A stretch of 64,000 bases of DNA from Nocardiopsis metallicus (GCF_014201115.1 NZ_JACHDO010000001.1:4960001-5024000); one strand, 5' to 3'; counted from the stretch's first letter, positions 1-8,687 are shown. Notes: generated from the letters alone by a model not told the origin. Made by a program: numbers and translations.

Positions 1-1177
1 GATCGAAGCGCTTGGCCTGCCGGGAGGGGTTGAACGCGCGGTTGGGCCGGGTGTCGTTGCCGGTCCCGGCGGTCCACTGCCAGTTTCCGTACTCGTTGGC
101 GACGTCGCCGTCGGTCAGGTGCGCGTCGAAGTGCGCGGCCCCCTCCCGCCAGTGCACGAGCAGTGTCTTGGTGAGGAAGGCGGCGGTGATCATGCGGGTG
201 CGGTTGTGCATGAAGCCCTCCCGGAGCAGCTGCCGCATGCCGGCGTCCACGATCGGCACCCCGGTGCGGCCCTCCTTCCAGGCGGCCAGGGCCTCGGGAT
301 CGGTGCGCCACTCGCGGTCCCGGGGCCGGTAGTCGCGGATGTTGATGGCCGGGAAGGCGGCGGTGACCTGGTGGTGGAAGTCGCGCCAGGCGAGCTGGCG
401 CACGTACTCGGAACCGCCGGGCAGGTCACGGGCGGCGGTGGCGACCTCCAGCGGGGACAGGCAGCCGAAACGCAGGTCCGCGGAGAGCCCGGAGGTGGCG
501 GCTCCGGGGAGGTCGTCGTGCCGGTCCCCGTAGTCGGCCAGGCCGAGGTCGAGCCAGGAGCGCAGGCGTTCGCGGGCCAGGGCCTGGCCGCCGCGGACGC
601 GGTCCGGAGCGAGGACACCCACTCCTTCCCCGCTGTCTTCCAGGTCGGGGAGCTCCCCCGGGTCGAGGCCGTCGGGCAGGTCCAGGCGTTCGGGCGCGGG
701 CAGTACCGCGCGCCAGGCGGCCGACTCCCAGGCCCGCCAGTAGGGGGTGAACACCTTGTAGTGGTCGCCGCTGGCCGGGGTGGCCCCGCCCGGCGGGACC
801 ACGGTCAGCCCGGGGTGGGCGCGCACCTCCAGGCCGGTGGCGCGCAGTGCCTCCTCCCGACGGGCGGCGAACCAGCTCACGCCCGAACTCAGGTGGACGG
901 TGCGGGCCCCGGTCTCCCGAGCCAGGGCGAGGACCTCGGCGGCCGTGTCGCCCCGGCGCAGGACGAGGTCGCCGCCGCGTGCGCGCAGGGCCGAGCGCAG
1001 GTCGGCCAGGGCCTCGCCCAGGTAGGCGCGGCGGTTGCGCGCGGCGCGGCGCAGGAGTGCGGGCTCGAGGACGAAGAGCGGGACCACCGGCCCGGGTCCG
1101 CGGAGGGCCGCCGTCAGCGCGGGGTGGTCGTGCAGGCGCAGGTCCTGGGTGAGGAGGACGAGAACGGGGGTGCCCAA
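1..1177 (-). CDS. phr: Deoxyribodipyrimidine photolyase, 3' end cut by window edge
   Basis: Class I CPD photolyase, a flavoprotein that splits UV-induced pyrimidine dimers using light. About 392 residues are visible and the frame runs off base 1, so roughly the last 50 residues are missing. The N-terminal photolyase domain begins MGTPVLVLLTQDLRLHDHPA. The FAD-binding half shows WRDFHHQ, GVPIVDAGMRQL, MHNRTRM and NWQWTAGTG, all typical of the family. The start is a TTG at 1177, with AAGGAG five bases upstream. It is divergent from the TudS-DUF1722 gene; in E. coli a DUF1722 gene (ybgA) also neighbours phr, so the pairing is old. Confidence 0.9.
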   Translation of the reverse strand, partial: MGTPVLVLLTQDLRLHDHPALTAALRGPGPVVPLFVLEPALLRRAARNRRAYLGEALADLRSALRARGGDLVLRRGDTAAEVLALARETGARTVHLSSGVSWFAARREEALRATGLEVRAHPGLTVVPPGGATPASGDHYKVFTPYWRAWESAAWRAVLPAPERLDLPDGLDPGELPDLEDSGEGVGVLAPDRVRGGQALARERLRSWLDLGLADYGDRHDDLPGAATSGLSADLRFGCLSPLEVATAARDLPGGSEYVRQLAWRDFHHQVTAAFPAINIRDYRPRDREWRTDPEALAAWKEGRTGVPIVDAGMRQLLREGFMHNRTRMITAAFLTKTLLVHWREGAAHFDAHLTDGDVANEYGNWQWTAGTGNDTRPNRAFNPSRQAKRFD

Positions 1178-1261
1178 CAGAACTCCTTCACTTTGCGGGA
1201 CCATCACACTACTGCCTGTGCGCTGACGATTGCCCGATGCCAGACCGGGTAAGGGCCCAGC

Positions 1262-2293
1262 ATGAACCCGGCTCAGAACCCGCCCCCGCCCCCGCGCCCC
1301 GTCGTCGGGGTCTCCAGCTGCCTGATCGGCGCGCCCGTGCGCTACAACGGCGGGCACTCACGGTACAAGTTCCTCACCGACGAGCTGGACCGGCACGTGG
1401 ACTGGCTACCGGTCTGCCCGGAGGCGGAGATCGGGCTGGGCGCGCCTCGCCCGACCCTGCGCCTCCAGGACCGAGCGGAGGCAGGAGGCGCGGAGGCCGA
1501 GGGTTCGGAGGCAGGAGGCGCGGAGACCGGGCGCGCGGACCGGGTGATCTCCAGCAAGGACGGCACCGACCATACGGACGACCTGGCCGCGGTCGCCGAC
1601 CGGCACCTGCGGGAGCTGCGCCGTCTGGACGGCTACGTGCTCAAGAACAAGTCGCCGAGCTGCGGGCTCTACGCGCTGCCGGTGTTCAACGACAACGGCG
1701 ACCGGTTGCGCGGGACGGGCCGGGGCGCCTTCGCCGCCCGGCTCACCGCCCTGCTGCCACACCTTCCGGTGGAAGAGCAGGGGCGCCTGTCCGACGCGGT
1801 GCTGCGCGAGCACTTCGTGGAGCGGGTGTTCGCGCACTCCCGGCTGCGTGCCCTGCTGGAGTCGGAGTGGCGCCCGCGCGACCTGGTGGAGTTCCACGCC
1901 CGGCACAAGCTCCAGCTGATGGCCCACTCCCCGGACGGTTACCGGGAGACCGGGCGGATCGTGGCGCGGGCTGGCAGCGACGCCCCCGAGGAGATCGCTT
2001 CCGTGTACGCGGAGGCCTTCCACCGGGCGCTGGCGGTCAAGACCAGCCGGGGCAAGCACGCCAACGTGCTCCAGCACGTCTTCGGCATGATCAGTCCGAT
2101 GCTGGACGACACACGCAGGCACGACCTGCTGGCCGGGATCGAGGAGTACCGGGAGGGCCAGGCCCCGCTCAGCCTGCCGGTGGCCCTGCTGCGGCACCAC
2201 TGCTCAGCGGAGGACGTGGCCTGGGCCAGCAACCAGACCTACCTGCGCCCCTACCCGGACCCGCTGCGGCTGCGGCACCCGGTGGCGGTCTGA
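1262..2293 (+). CDS. TudS (DUF523)-DUF1722 fusion protein
   Basis: 343 residues. The N-terminal DUF523/TudS domain (about residues 14-145) carries three cysteines at 20 (SSCLIG), 52 (VCPE) and 134 (SPSCG), the set that holds a [4Fe-4S] cluster in 2-thiouracil desulfurases. The C-terminal DUF1722 domain (about 150-340) is YbgA-like, with FHARHKLQLMAHSP and YLRPYP. TudS family members remove sulfur from thiolated uracil; the role of DUF1722 is unclear. Residues 71-93 form an Ala/Glu/Gly-rich insert made by a direct DNA repeat (about 1480-1540), probably a surface loop. It is divergent from the photolyase, suggesting a shared role in damaged or photosensitive bases (inference). Confidence 0.85.
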   Translation: MNPAQNPPPPPRPVVGVSSCLIGAPVRYNGGHSRYKFLTDELDRHVDWLPVCPEAEIGLGAPRPTLRLQDRAEAGGAEAEGSEAGGAETGRADRVISSKDGTDHTDDLAAVADRHLRELRRLDGYVLKNKSPSCGLYALPVFNDNGDRLRGTGRGAFAARLTALLPHLPVEEQGRLSDAVLREHFVERVFAHSRLRALLESEWRPRDLVEFHARHKLQLMAHSPDGYRETGRIVARAGSDAPEEIASVYAEAFHRALAVKTSRGKHANVLQHVFGMISPMLDDTRRHDLLAGIEEYREGQAPLSLPVALLRHHCSAEDVAWASNQTYLRPYPDPLRLRHPVAV

Positions 2294-2449
2294 CGGAGGG
2301 GCCGGGGAGAAGAGACCCCCGAAGGTCGGGGGCCGTCGAGGGTATGTCGTAAATTCCACACGCAAAGAGCACACTCGACTACAGTGGGTCACTGTACGTG
2401 GCCGCGTGGTGCGCGGTTCCCGGTTGCCCCCGACACCGAGGTCTTCGAC

Positions 2450-3445
2450 GTGTTCGTCTCGTTCCCCCGACGCGCCGCCGTGCTCGTCTCCTCCTGTGCC
2501 GTCGCCCTGGTCGCAGCGACCCTGGCCAGCGCGCCGCAGGAGGGTCTGGCGGAGCGGTTCGGGCACCACCTGACCGCGCCCGCGCCGGAGCTGGCCCACG
2601 GCCACCTGGCCCTTCCGCCCGAAGCGGGCTCCACCCCAGCGCCCATCCCCCACCCCGGGCAGGTCGCGGTCTGCGCGGAGCCCGGCCGCGACGAGGTCGT
2701 CACGCTGCCGGACCCCGGTGCGCCCGAGGAGGAGGGGCGCGCCCTGTGGATCCGCCGCCCGCCCGGCCCGGACAGCGCCGACCTGCCCGTCCTCTATCTG
2801 CTGCACGGTTCCGCCTCCAGCCACCGCACCCTCATGGACGCCGACGTGGGTGCCCGCCTGGACCAGCAGATGTGCCGTACGGGGGTCGAGTTCGTCATCG
2901 CCGCCCCGTACGGGCAGGAGAGCGGCGGGGCCACCACGGAATGGGGCGACGCCCACGACGGCCGGTTCGCACTGGAGAGCTTCGTCACCGGCGCCACCGT
3001 GGCCGCGGTCGAAGGCGAGTACCCGCGGCCGCGGTCGCTGCGCGCGATCGGCGGTTTCTCCATGGGCGGCTACGGCGCCGCCGCCCTGGCCCTGCGCAAC
3101 CCCGACCTCTACTCCCAGGTGGCCAGCTGGGGCGGGTACTTCCGGGTGGACGACCCCCACGGAACCTTCGGTGAGGACGCCGACCCGCACTCCCCCGACC
3201 GCCTCCTGGACTCGGAGGACGTGCGTGACCTGCGGTTCATGCTGGTGGAGGGGCGCGAGGACCACACCCCGCTCCAGGACGGGAGCATCCACGGCGAGGC
3301 CGAGCGCTTCTCCGGGCTGCTCACCGAGCACGGTATGACGGTCGCCACGATCCGGCCGCGCGGCGGGCACGACCTGGCCACCTGGAAGCGCACCTTCCCC
3401 GAGACCGTGGACTTCCTGGTCGCCGGTTGGGCGTCTACACCGTGA
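2450..3445 (+). CDS. Secreted alpha/beta hydrolase, esterase D-like
   Basis: 331 residues from GTG 2450, which has GAGG eight bases upstream. A GTG at 2384 is also in frame, but a TACAGT box overlaps it, so transcription probably starts after it. An N-terminal signal peptide (FPRRAAVLVSSCAVALVAATLA) is followed by an alpha/beta hydrolase fold of the putative esterase family (PF00756-like). Visible features are YLLHGSASS for the oxyanion loop, GFSMGGYGA as the nucleophile elbow, an acidic residue in EGREDHTPL and the catalytic His in RGGHDLATWK. The substrate is unknown; relatives include S-formylglutathione hydrolases, feruloyl esterases and mycolyltransferases. Confidence 0.75.
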   Translation: MFVSFPRRAAVLVSSCAVALVAATLASAPQEGLAERFGHHLTAPAPELAHGHLALPPEAGSTPAPIPHPGQVAVCAEPGRDEVVTLPDPGAPEEEGRALWIRRPPGPDSADLPVLYLLHGSASSHRTLMDADVGARLDQQMCRTGVEFVIAAPYGQESGGATTEWGDAHDGRFALESFVTGATVAAVEGEYPRPRSLRAIGGFSMGGYGAAALALRNPDLYSQVASWGGYFRVDDPHGTFGEDADPHSPDRLLDSEDVRDLRFMLVEGREDHTPLQDGSIHGEAERFSGLLTEHGMTVATIRPRGGHDLATWKRTFPETVDFLVAGWASTP

Positions 3446-3565
3446 TCCCGGCCGGGTCAACCCCGGCCCCCTCGGACGGTCCGGTGGGGAACAGTGTGTA
3501 CCTTCGTCGCTGTTGACGACTACGGCTCGCACACATGTTGCGCACACGACCTGGAGGATCCACCG

Positions 3566-4873
3566 GTGGCCGGACCCGTACCGATGGGAGAACAGACGAC
3601 GGCCCCCTCGATCCCCTCGAGGGTCGCGACCGTCAGTCTGCACACCTCCCCGCTGGACCAGCCCGGCACCGGTGACGCCGGCGGGCTCAACGTGTACGTG
3701 GTCGAGGTGGCGCGCCGGATGGCCGAGCGCAACGTGGCCGTGGACGTGTTCACCCGGGCGACCAGCCCCGACCTCCCCCCGGTGGTCGAGCTCGCGCCGG
3801 GGGTGAACGTGCGGCACGTGCCCGCCGGGCCCTACGGCCACCTGGACAAGAACACCCTCGCCGACCACCTGTGCCCGTTCATCTTCGGGATGCTGCGCGC
3901 CGAGGCCCAGGGAGAGCCGGGCCACTACGACCTCGTGCACGGCCACTACTGGCTGTCCGGCAAGGCGGGCGTCGTGGCCGCCCGCCGCTGGGGGGTGCCC
4001 ATGGTGCAGTCCATGCACACGATGGCGCGGGTCAAGAACGCCGCCCTGGCCGCGGGCGACGCCCCCGAACCCGAGGCGCGGGTGCGCGGTGAGGACCAGC
4101 TGGTCCGCCAGGCCGACCGGCTCATCGCCAACACCGACGACGAGGCGCGCCAGCTCACCGGTTTCTACGGCGCCCGCAACGAGCAGATCAGCACGATCCC
4201 GCCCGGCGTGGACCTGGAGACCTTCACCCCGGGTCCGCGCGCCGCGGCCCTGGACCGGATCGGGCTGCCCCGCGACGCCGAACTCCTGCTGTTCGTGGGC
4301 CGGGTCCAGCGGCTCAAGGCCCCGGACGTGCTCATCCGCGCCGCGGCCGAACTCCTCGAACGCGACCCCTCACTGCGCTCGCGCCTGGTGGTCGGGATCG
4401 TCGGCGGGCTGTCCGGGGGCGGCAAGCGCGAACCCCAGCTGCTCACCGACCTGGCGCGTTCGCTGGGCGTGGCCGACGTGGTGCGGATGGAGCCGCCGCA
4501 GAACCGCCAGCGCCTGGCCGACTACTACCGGGCCGCGACCGCGACCGTGGTCCCCTCCTACTCCGAGTCCTTCGGACTGGTGGCCGTGGAGTCGCAGGCC
4601 TGTGGCACCCCGGTGCTGGCCGCCCGGGTGGGCGGGCTGAGCACGGCGGTCTCGGCAGGGGTCTCCGGGGTCCTGGTGGACGGGCACGACCCCCGGCACT
4701 ACGCCGCCGAACTGCACCGGATGATCGCCGAACCGGCCTGGCGTGCCAGGCTGGCCGAGGCGGCGCCCCGGCACGCCGCCACCCTGGGGTGGTCGCGGAC
4801 CGTGGACGAACTGCTGGACCTGTACCGGGACGCTCTCACCCCGCGCGAGCTCGGCCTCGCAGCCTGCAGGTGA
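3566..4873 (+). CDS. mshA: D-inositol-3-phosphate glycosyltransferase
   Basis: GT4-family enzyme that transfers GlcNAc from UDP-GlcNAc to 1L-inositol 1-phosphate, the first step of mycothiol synthesis. 435 residues, usual for MshA. Signature stretches are SLHTSPLDQPGTGDAGGLNVYV, HGHYWLSG, FVGRVQRLKAPD and PSYSESFGLVAVESQACGTPV, the last containing the E-x7-E nucleotide-sugar motif. The start is GTG 3566 with GGAGG eight bases upstream; in-frame codons back to 3494 have no ribosome site and do not resemble the family. It is followed by ybjN-like and gpmA genes on the same strand. mshD lies about 39 kb away in this window. Confidence 0.93.
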   Translation: MAGPVPMGEQTTAPSIPSRVATVSLHTSPLDQPGTGDAGGLNVYVVEVARRMAERNVAVDVFTRATSPDLPPVVELAPGVNVRHVPAGPYGHLDKNTLADHLCPFIFGMLRAEAQGEPGHYDLVHGHYWLSGKAGVVAARRWGVPMVQSMHTMARVKNAALAAGDAPEPEARVRGEDQLVRQADRLIANTDDEARQLTGFYGARNEQISTIPPGVDLETFTPGPRAAALDRIGLPRDAELLLFVGRVQRLKAPDVLIRAAAELLERDPSLRSRLVVGIVGGLSGGGKREPQLLTDLARSLGVADVVRMEPPQNRQRLADYYRAATATVVPSYSESFGLVAVESQACGTPVLAARVGGLSTAVSAGVSGVLVDGHDPRHYAAELHRMIAEPAWRARLAEAAPRHAATLGWSRTVDELLDLYRDALTPRELGLAACR

Positions 4874-4894
4874 CCTCGAACAGGAGCGAACACG

Positions 4895-5506
4895 GTGAGC
4901 GGAGCCGAAGCAGCCGACCGAACCGAAGCGACGAGAGGCGAGGACTTGGGAACGGAAACCGAGCGCGAGAGCGCCGTCAGGGCGATCACCGAGGCCGTGG
5001 CGGAGGCCGGACTGGAGGTCGAGTGCCCGCGTGAGGGGTCGTTCCTGGTGACGCTCCCCGGCACCGCCAAGCTCAAGACCATGGTGTGGCTGGAGGCAGG
5101 CCCGCACAGCCTCACGCTGACCTCGTTCTTCTGCCGACAGCCGGACGAGAACCACGCCGGTTTCTACCAGTGGCTGACCCGGCGCAGCTCGGACATGTAC
5201 GGGATGGCGTTCGTCTCCGACGACGTCGGCGACGTGTACATCCGCGGCCGGCTGCCGCTGGGCGGGGTGACCCCGGCGGAGGTGGACCGGCTGCTGGGCT
5301 GTGTGCTCACCTACACCGACGAGGGCTTCAACACCGCGCTGGAACTGGGGTTCGCCACGGCGATCCGCAAGGAGTGGGAGTGGCGGACCTCCCGCGGCCA
5401 CGACACCCGCAACCTGCGCGCCTTCGCCCACCTGGCCGACCCACCGGCCGAGCGCGCCAGGGAGAACGTGACCGAGGACATGATCGACCCCGCTACCGAG
5501 CAGTAG
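4895..5506 (+). CDS. YbjN domain protein
   Basis: 203 residues. The core (about residues 25-165) resembles the YbjN/type III secretion chaperone-like fold, with FLVTLPGTAKLKTMVWLEAG and FYQWLTRRSSDMYGMAFVSDDVGDVYIRG. The N-terminal 20 residues and the C-terminal tail are charged and look disordered. No catalytic residues are apparent. It starts at GTG 4895, 21 bases after mshA, and precedes gpmA by 58 bases, so the three genes may be co-transcribed. YbjN-like proteins at this place recur in actinobacteria; a chaperone-like role is inference only. Confidence 0.7.
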   Translation: MSGAEAADRTEATRGEDLGTETERESAVRAITEAVAEAGLEVECPREGSFLVTLPGTAKLKTMVWLEAGPHSLTLTSFFCRQPDENHAGFYQWLTRRSSDMYGMAFVSDDVGDVYIRGRLPLGGVTPAEVDRLLGCVLTYTDEGFNTALELGFATAIRKEWEWRTSRGHDTRNLRAFAHLADPPAERARENVTEDMIDPATEQ

Positions 5507-5564
5507 GGCGAGTAGGGGCCCGCCGGGGAACGACCACCGGGGCGGGCTGGCTAGGCTGGTCCCC

Positions 5565-6311
5565 ATGGGAACTCTGGTACTGCTTCGACACGGTGAGAGT
5601 GTCTGGAACGCGAAGGGCCTCTTCACCGGCTGGGTGGACGTGGACCTGTCCGCGCGGGGCGAGGAGGAGGCGCGCCGCGGCGGCGAGCTTCTGAAGGCCG
5701 CCGGGGTGAGCCCGGACATCCTGCACACCTCGCTGCTCAAGCGCGCGATCCGCACCGCCAACCTCGCGCTGGACGCCGCCGACCTGCACTGGCTGCCGGT
5801 CGAGCGCTCCTGGCGCCTCAACGAGCGCCACTACGGCGCCCTCCAGGGCAAGGACAAGGCTCAGACCCGGGAGGAGTACGGCGACGACCAGTTCATGACC
5901 TGGCGCCGCTCCTACGACACGCCTCCGCCGCCCATCGCCGACGACGACCCCTACTCCCAGTCCGGGGAGGCGCGCTACGACCTGCTCCCGCCGGAGCTGC
6001 TGCCGCGCACCGAGTGCCTCAAGGACGTCCTCGACCGCGCCCTGCCGTACTGGTACGACAACATCGTGCCGGACCTGGCCGCGGGCAAGACCGTCCTGGT
6101 CGCCGCGCACGGCAACTCGCTGCGCGCCCTGGTCAAGCACCTGGACGGGATCAGCGACGCCGACATCGCCGGACTGAACATCCCCACCGGCATCCCGCTG
6201 TTGTACGAGCTGGACGACGAGTTCAAGCCAACCAAGCCGGGCGGCGCCTACCTCGACCCGGAGGCCGCCGAGGCCGCCATCGAGGCCGTCGCCAACCAGG
6301 GCAAGAAGTAG
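5565..6311 (+). CDS. gpmA: 2,3-bisphosphoglycerate-dependent phosphoglycerate mutase
   Basis: Interconverts 3- and 2-phosphoglycerate in glycolysis and gluconeogenesis. 248 residues, the normal length. The phosphohistidine motif LLRHGES places the catalytic His at residue 9. The second active-site His is in AAHGNSLRAL, and ERHYGALQGKDK is the cofactor-binding segment. Its position after mshA and ybjN on the same strand is common in actinobacteria. A hairpin at 6333-6364 probably ends the transcript. Confidence 0.95.
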   Translation: MGTLVLLRHGESVWNAKGLFTGWVDVDLSARGEEEARRGGELLKAAGVSPDILHTSLLKRAIRTANLALDAADLHWLPVERSWRLNERHYGALQGKDKAQTREEYGDDQFMTWRRSYDTPPPPIADDDPYSQSGEARYDLLPPELLPRTECLKDVLDRALPYWYDNIVPDLAAGKTVLVAAHGNSLRALVKHLDGISDADIAGLNIPTGIPLLYELDDEFKPTKPGGAYLDPEAAEAAIEAVANQGKK

Positions 6312-6332
6312 CCCGGACCCGCATCCGCAACC

Positions 6333-6364
6333 CTGTGCCCGTGCCCTGGTCGGCGCGGGCACAG
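6333..6364 (+). terminator. Hairpin terminator after gpmA
   Basis: Nine-base perfect arms CTGTGCCCG (6333-6341) and CGGGCACAG (6356-6364), 22 bases after the gpmA stop. There is no T-tract, as is usual in high-GC actinomycetes. It sits between convergent genes and could work on both strands. Confidence 0.6.
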
Positions 6365-6446
6365 TCGTATCCGGGGGCGGAACGGCCATGTCCGGAGGCG
6401 GCGAAGGCAGCCCGGGTCGGCGAAGGGCCGGAAAGCGCGGGGCGGG

Positions 6447-6809
6447 TCAGTAGACCAGGGCCTGGGCGCCGTCCTGGAGGGTCTCCTCCACGAAGGTGGC
6501 CGCGCCCGCGATGCGCACGCCCCCGATCAGGTCCCCCTGGGCGAGGTCCCGGCGGGCGGCGCACTGGGTGCAGACCGTCACCCGACCCGCGGCGAGCACG
6601 GCGGCCAGCAGGTCCTGGAGCGGGGCCGCGTGCGGGAGTTCGAACTCCTCGGCCCGGCCGGGTACCGCGAACCACGCGGACTCCCCGGTCAGCCAGAGGG
6701 ACACGGCCACACCGCTGGCGACCGCGGCCGCCGCGACGGTGAAGGCCTGGTTGCACCGCTCCGGGGAGTCCTCACCGGCGGTGACCTTGATCACCAGGGA
6801 ACGAGTCAT
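6447..6809 (-). CDS. DsrE family protein
   Basis: 120 residues, a compact DsrE/DsrF-like fold starting LVIKVTAGEDSPERCNQAFTVA. Family members act in sulfur relay or peroxiredoxin-like chemistry. A CTQCAARRDL segment near residue 80 holds two cysteines in a place typical for the family. It begins five bases after the upstream GIDE-domain gene ends, so the two form one transcription unit. The substrate is not inferable. Confidence 0.75.
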   Translation of the reverse strand: MTRSLVIKVTAGEDSPERCNQAFTVAAAAVASGVAVSLWLTGESAWFAVPGRAEEFELPHAAPLQDLLAAVLAAGRVTVCTQCAARRDLAQGDLIGGVRIAGAATFVEETLQDGAQALVY

Positions 6810-6813
6810 GGGG

Positions 6814-7596
6814 TCAGCCTACTGAGAGCGCGACGGCGGTCAGGACCGCCCCCGCGATCGCGCAGACGGCGAAGGCGGCCAGGAGCAGCAGAGCCTCCCG
6901 GCGGCGGGGCGATACCCGGGCCGGGCGTTCCGCCACACCGTGCTCGACGCCGAGCGAGCCGCCCTCCGGAGCGACCAGCACCACCCGGCCGTCCCGGACG
7001 CTGAGCTCACCGGACACGCGCAGGCGCGCGCCCGGGCGGATGATCCACTCGCGGTACTCGAACTCGATGGTCTCGCCCCGGAAGACGCCCGATATCCGGC
7101 CGCGCACGCGCGGCAGGAGGTCGTCGGCGGCCGCGGCCACACCCGGCTGGGGGCGGCCGACCAGGCGCTTGAGGCAGAGCTCGGGATCGCGGGGTTCGGC
7201 GCCCTCGGGGTCCACGTAGATGCGCTGGGCGTCACCGGGGCGACCCTCGGCGACCAGGCCGAACAGGTCGCCGGAACCGTAGTCGGCGATGGAGTCGCAG
7301 GCGCGTTCACTGACCGAGCCCTCGGCCTGGTCACGGGCGAGCGGGCGGTAGTGGCGGAGCACCTCGTGGCCGTGCCAAACGCACTCCGATCCGGCCAGAC
7401 CGGACTCGATGGGCCCGGCTGGGCCGGGGGCGGCCACACCGGTGAGCGTCACACGCTGGCCCTGCCGGGCGGCCAGGGCGCTGGGGAGGAGTTGGGCGAG
7501 CCCGCGCTGACGCAGCCAGCGGCGCGTTCCGACCACGGTCAGCGGCAGGAGGACCACCGCGACGACGAGCAGCGCCACACCGATCACCATTAGCAC
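6814..7596 (-). CDS. GIDE-domain membrane protein
   Basis: 260 residues from GTG 7596, which has AAAGGGG about six bases upstream; the frame is open further back without a ribosome site. An N-terminal transmembrane helix (VLMVIGVALLVVAVVLLPLTVV) is followed by a soluble domain resembling the GIDE/E3 ubiquitin-ligase-like domain (WHGHEVLRHY, EFEYREWIIRPGARLRVSGE). A C-terminal helix (LLLLAAFAVCAIAGAVLTAVAL) makes it a two-pass protein. The bacterial domain lacks a RING finger and has no established enzymatic role. It is co-transcribed with the DsrE gene. Confidence 0.65.
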   Translation of the reverse strand: MLMVIGVALLVVAVVLLPLTVVGTRRWLRQRGLAQLLPSALAARQGQRVTLTGVAAPGPAGPIESGLAGSECVWHGHEVLRHYRPLARDQAEGSVSERACDSIADYGSGDLFGLVAEGRPGDAQRIYVDPEGAEPRDPELCLKRLVGRPQPGVAAAADDLLPRVRGRISGVFRGETIEFEYREWIIRPGARLRVSGELSVRDGRVVLVAPEGGSLGVEHGVAERPARVSPRRREALLLLAAFAVCAIAGAVLTAVALSVG

Positions 7597-7806
7597 AGGC
7601 AGCCCCTTTGTAAGCGCGTCGGAGGTCGAGGACGACGGCGGGCGGTGAGCCCCGTGGCCGCGCCGCGTCTGCTGACAATCTTTACCAGTTCTCCGGGAAA
7701 GTGGGGCCAATTGGGCATGTCCAGTCCAAGGCTCCCCGGTAGCACGGAAGGCGCTCTCAGGCAGGCCGTCGCCGTCATGTCCGCGGCGCCGCTAGGCTCA
7801 GAGGTT

Positions 7807-8373
7807 ATGGACGCTGAGGTACACCCCGATCTGGAGAAACTGTCGTTCCTGTTCGGGCGCTGGGAGGGCGTCGGCGTCGCCGGTTACGCCGACGAGGAAG
7901 AGCTCCAGTTCGGACAGGAGGTCGAGTTCACCGTCAGGGACGGTGCGCCCTATCTGGACTACCGGAGCAGGGCCTGGCGGATGAAGGCCGACGGAACGCT
8001 CGGTGAGCTCATCACGGAGGAGTCCGGCTACTGGCGCGCCCTGTCCGCGGAGGACAGCGCCACCTACGCCAAGGACGACGACAAGAACATCATCCACCTG
8101 GAAGTCCTGATCGCCCACAACGAGGGCTTCATCGAGTCCTACCTGGGCAACGTGTTCGCGAACCGGGTGGAGATGGCCACCAACGCGGTGATGCACACCA
8201 TCACCGGCCTGGAGGTCCAGGCCTCGCACCGCCTCTACGGGCTGTTCGGTGACAACCGCGACACCCTGGGCTACGCCTGGGACCTGGCCGCGCGCGGCCA
8301 CGACCTGCGCTCGTACATGTCGGCGCAGCTGAAGAAGGCCAACGGCAAGAAGTCAGGACCTGACGGCGAGTAG
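7807..8373 (+). CDS. Nitrobindin-like FABP-fold haem protein (DUF1794)
   Basis: 188 residues. GRWEGVGVAGY near the N terminus matches the GxWxGxG entry motif of the nitrobindin / UPF0678 fatty-acid-binding-protein-like family, ten-stranded beta-barrels that bind haem. Actinobacterial members isomerise peroxynitrite to nitrate. A TAGGCT box at 7793-7798 lies eight bases before ATG 7807 and there is no strong ribosome site, so the mRNA may be leaderless or nearly so. A bidirectional hairpin follows at 8390-8455. Confidence 0.8.
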   Translation: MDAEVHPDLEKLSFLFGRWEGVGVAGYADEEELQFGQEVEFTVRDGAPYLDYRSRAWRMKADGTLGELITEESGYWRALSAEDSATYAKDDDKNIIHLEVLIAHNEGFIESYLGNVFANRVEMATNAVMHTITGLEVQASHRLYGLFGDNRDTLGYAWDLAARGHDLRSYMSAQLKKANGKKSGPDGE

Positions 8374-8389
8374 TCGTCCAGGGCAGAGA

Positions 8390-8455
8390 CGAACCCCGGG
8401 CTGTCTTCCGCATCGTGCGGAGCCGGTCGGACAAGGTCCGGCAGCCCGGGGTTCG
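8390..8455. terminator. Bidirectional hairpin terminator
   Basis: Fourteen-base perfect arms at 8390-8403 and 8442-8455 (CGAACCCCGGGCTG and its complement) with a smaller nested stem between. It lies downstream of the nitrobindin gene on + and of the 12-codon ORF on -. Confidence 0.75.
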
Positions 8456-8508
8456 GGTGTCCGTCAGGGATTCGCACGAGCGACGTCGAGCGAATGCTCA
8501 GCGTCGCC

Positions 8509-8547
8509 CTAGCGGACGGCCACCTCGCCAGTCCTAGAGTCAATCAT
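8509..8547 (-). CDS. 12-codon ORF with extreme Shine-Dalgarno match
   Basis: Reads MIDSRTGEVAVR then TAG. The leader just upstream contains GAAAGGAGGTGGTCC (8567-8553), which can pair with the 3' end of actinobacterial 16S rRNA over 15 contiguous bases, one pair being G.U. A promoter (TTGCCC, 18 bases, TACCTT at 8610-8581) lies upstream and a strong hairpin (8455-8390) downstream. That gives a self-contained RNA of about 185 nt divergent from ygfZ. The peptide matches no family I know. It may be a real micropeptide, a leader, or an RNA whose point is the anti-16S segment. Translation is inferred. Confidence 0.5.
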   Translation of the reverse strand: MIDSRTGEVAVR

Positions 8548-8580
8548 TTCTCGGACCACCTCCTTTCCTGCGTGCTTCCG

Positions 8581-8610
8581 AAGGTACGTCCCGTGGCGGG
8601 GGTGGGGCAA
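8581..8610 (-). promoter_or_regulatory. Promoter of the 12-codon ORF
   Basis: -35 TTGCCC (8610-8605), 18-base spacer and -10 TACCTT (8586-8581) on the minus strand. Predicted start near 8574, about 27 bases before the ORF. Confidence 0.45.
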
Positions 8611-8687
8611 ATGTTTTTTCGTGATCTGTATCCCCAGGTCAAAGGGGTGCTCTCCGAACCTTCCGCGGGCCGGATAACCTCGCTGGT

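Noticed and set aside
119..1252. 377-residue open frame on + across the photolyase
   Set aside because: Antisense to a clear photolyase; composition is the usual high-GC shadow, with no motif and no ribosome site.
8271..8543. 90-residue frame on -
   Set aside because: Spans the strong terminator hairpin; the 12-codon ORF has far better signals.
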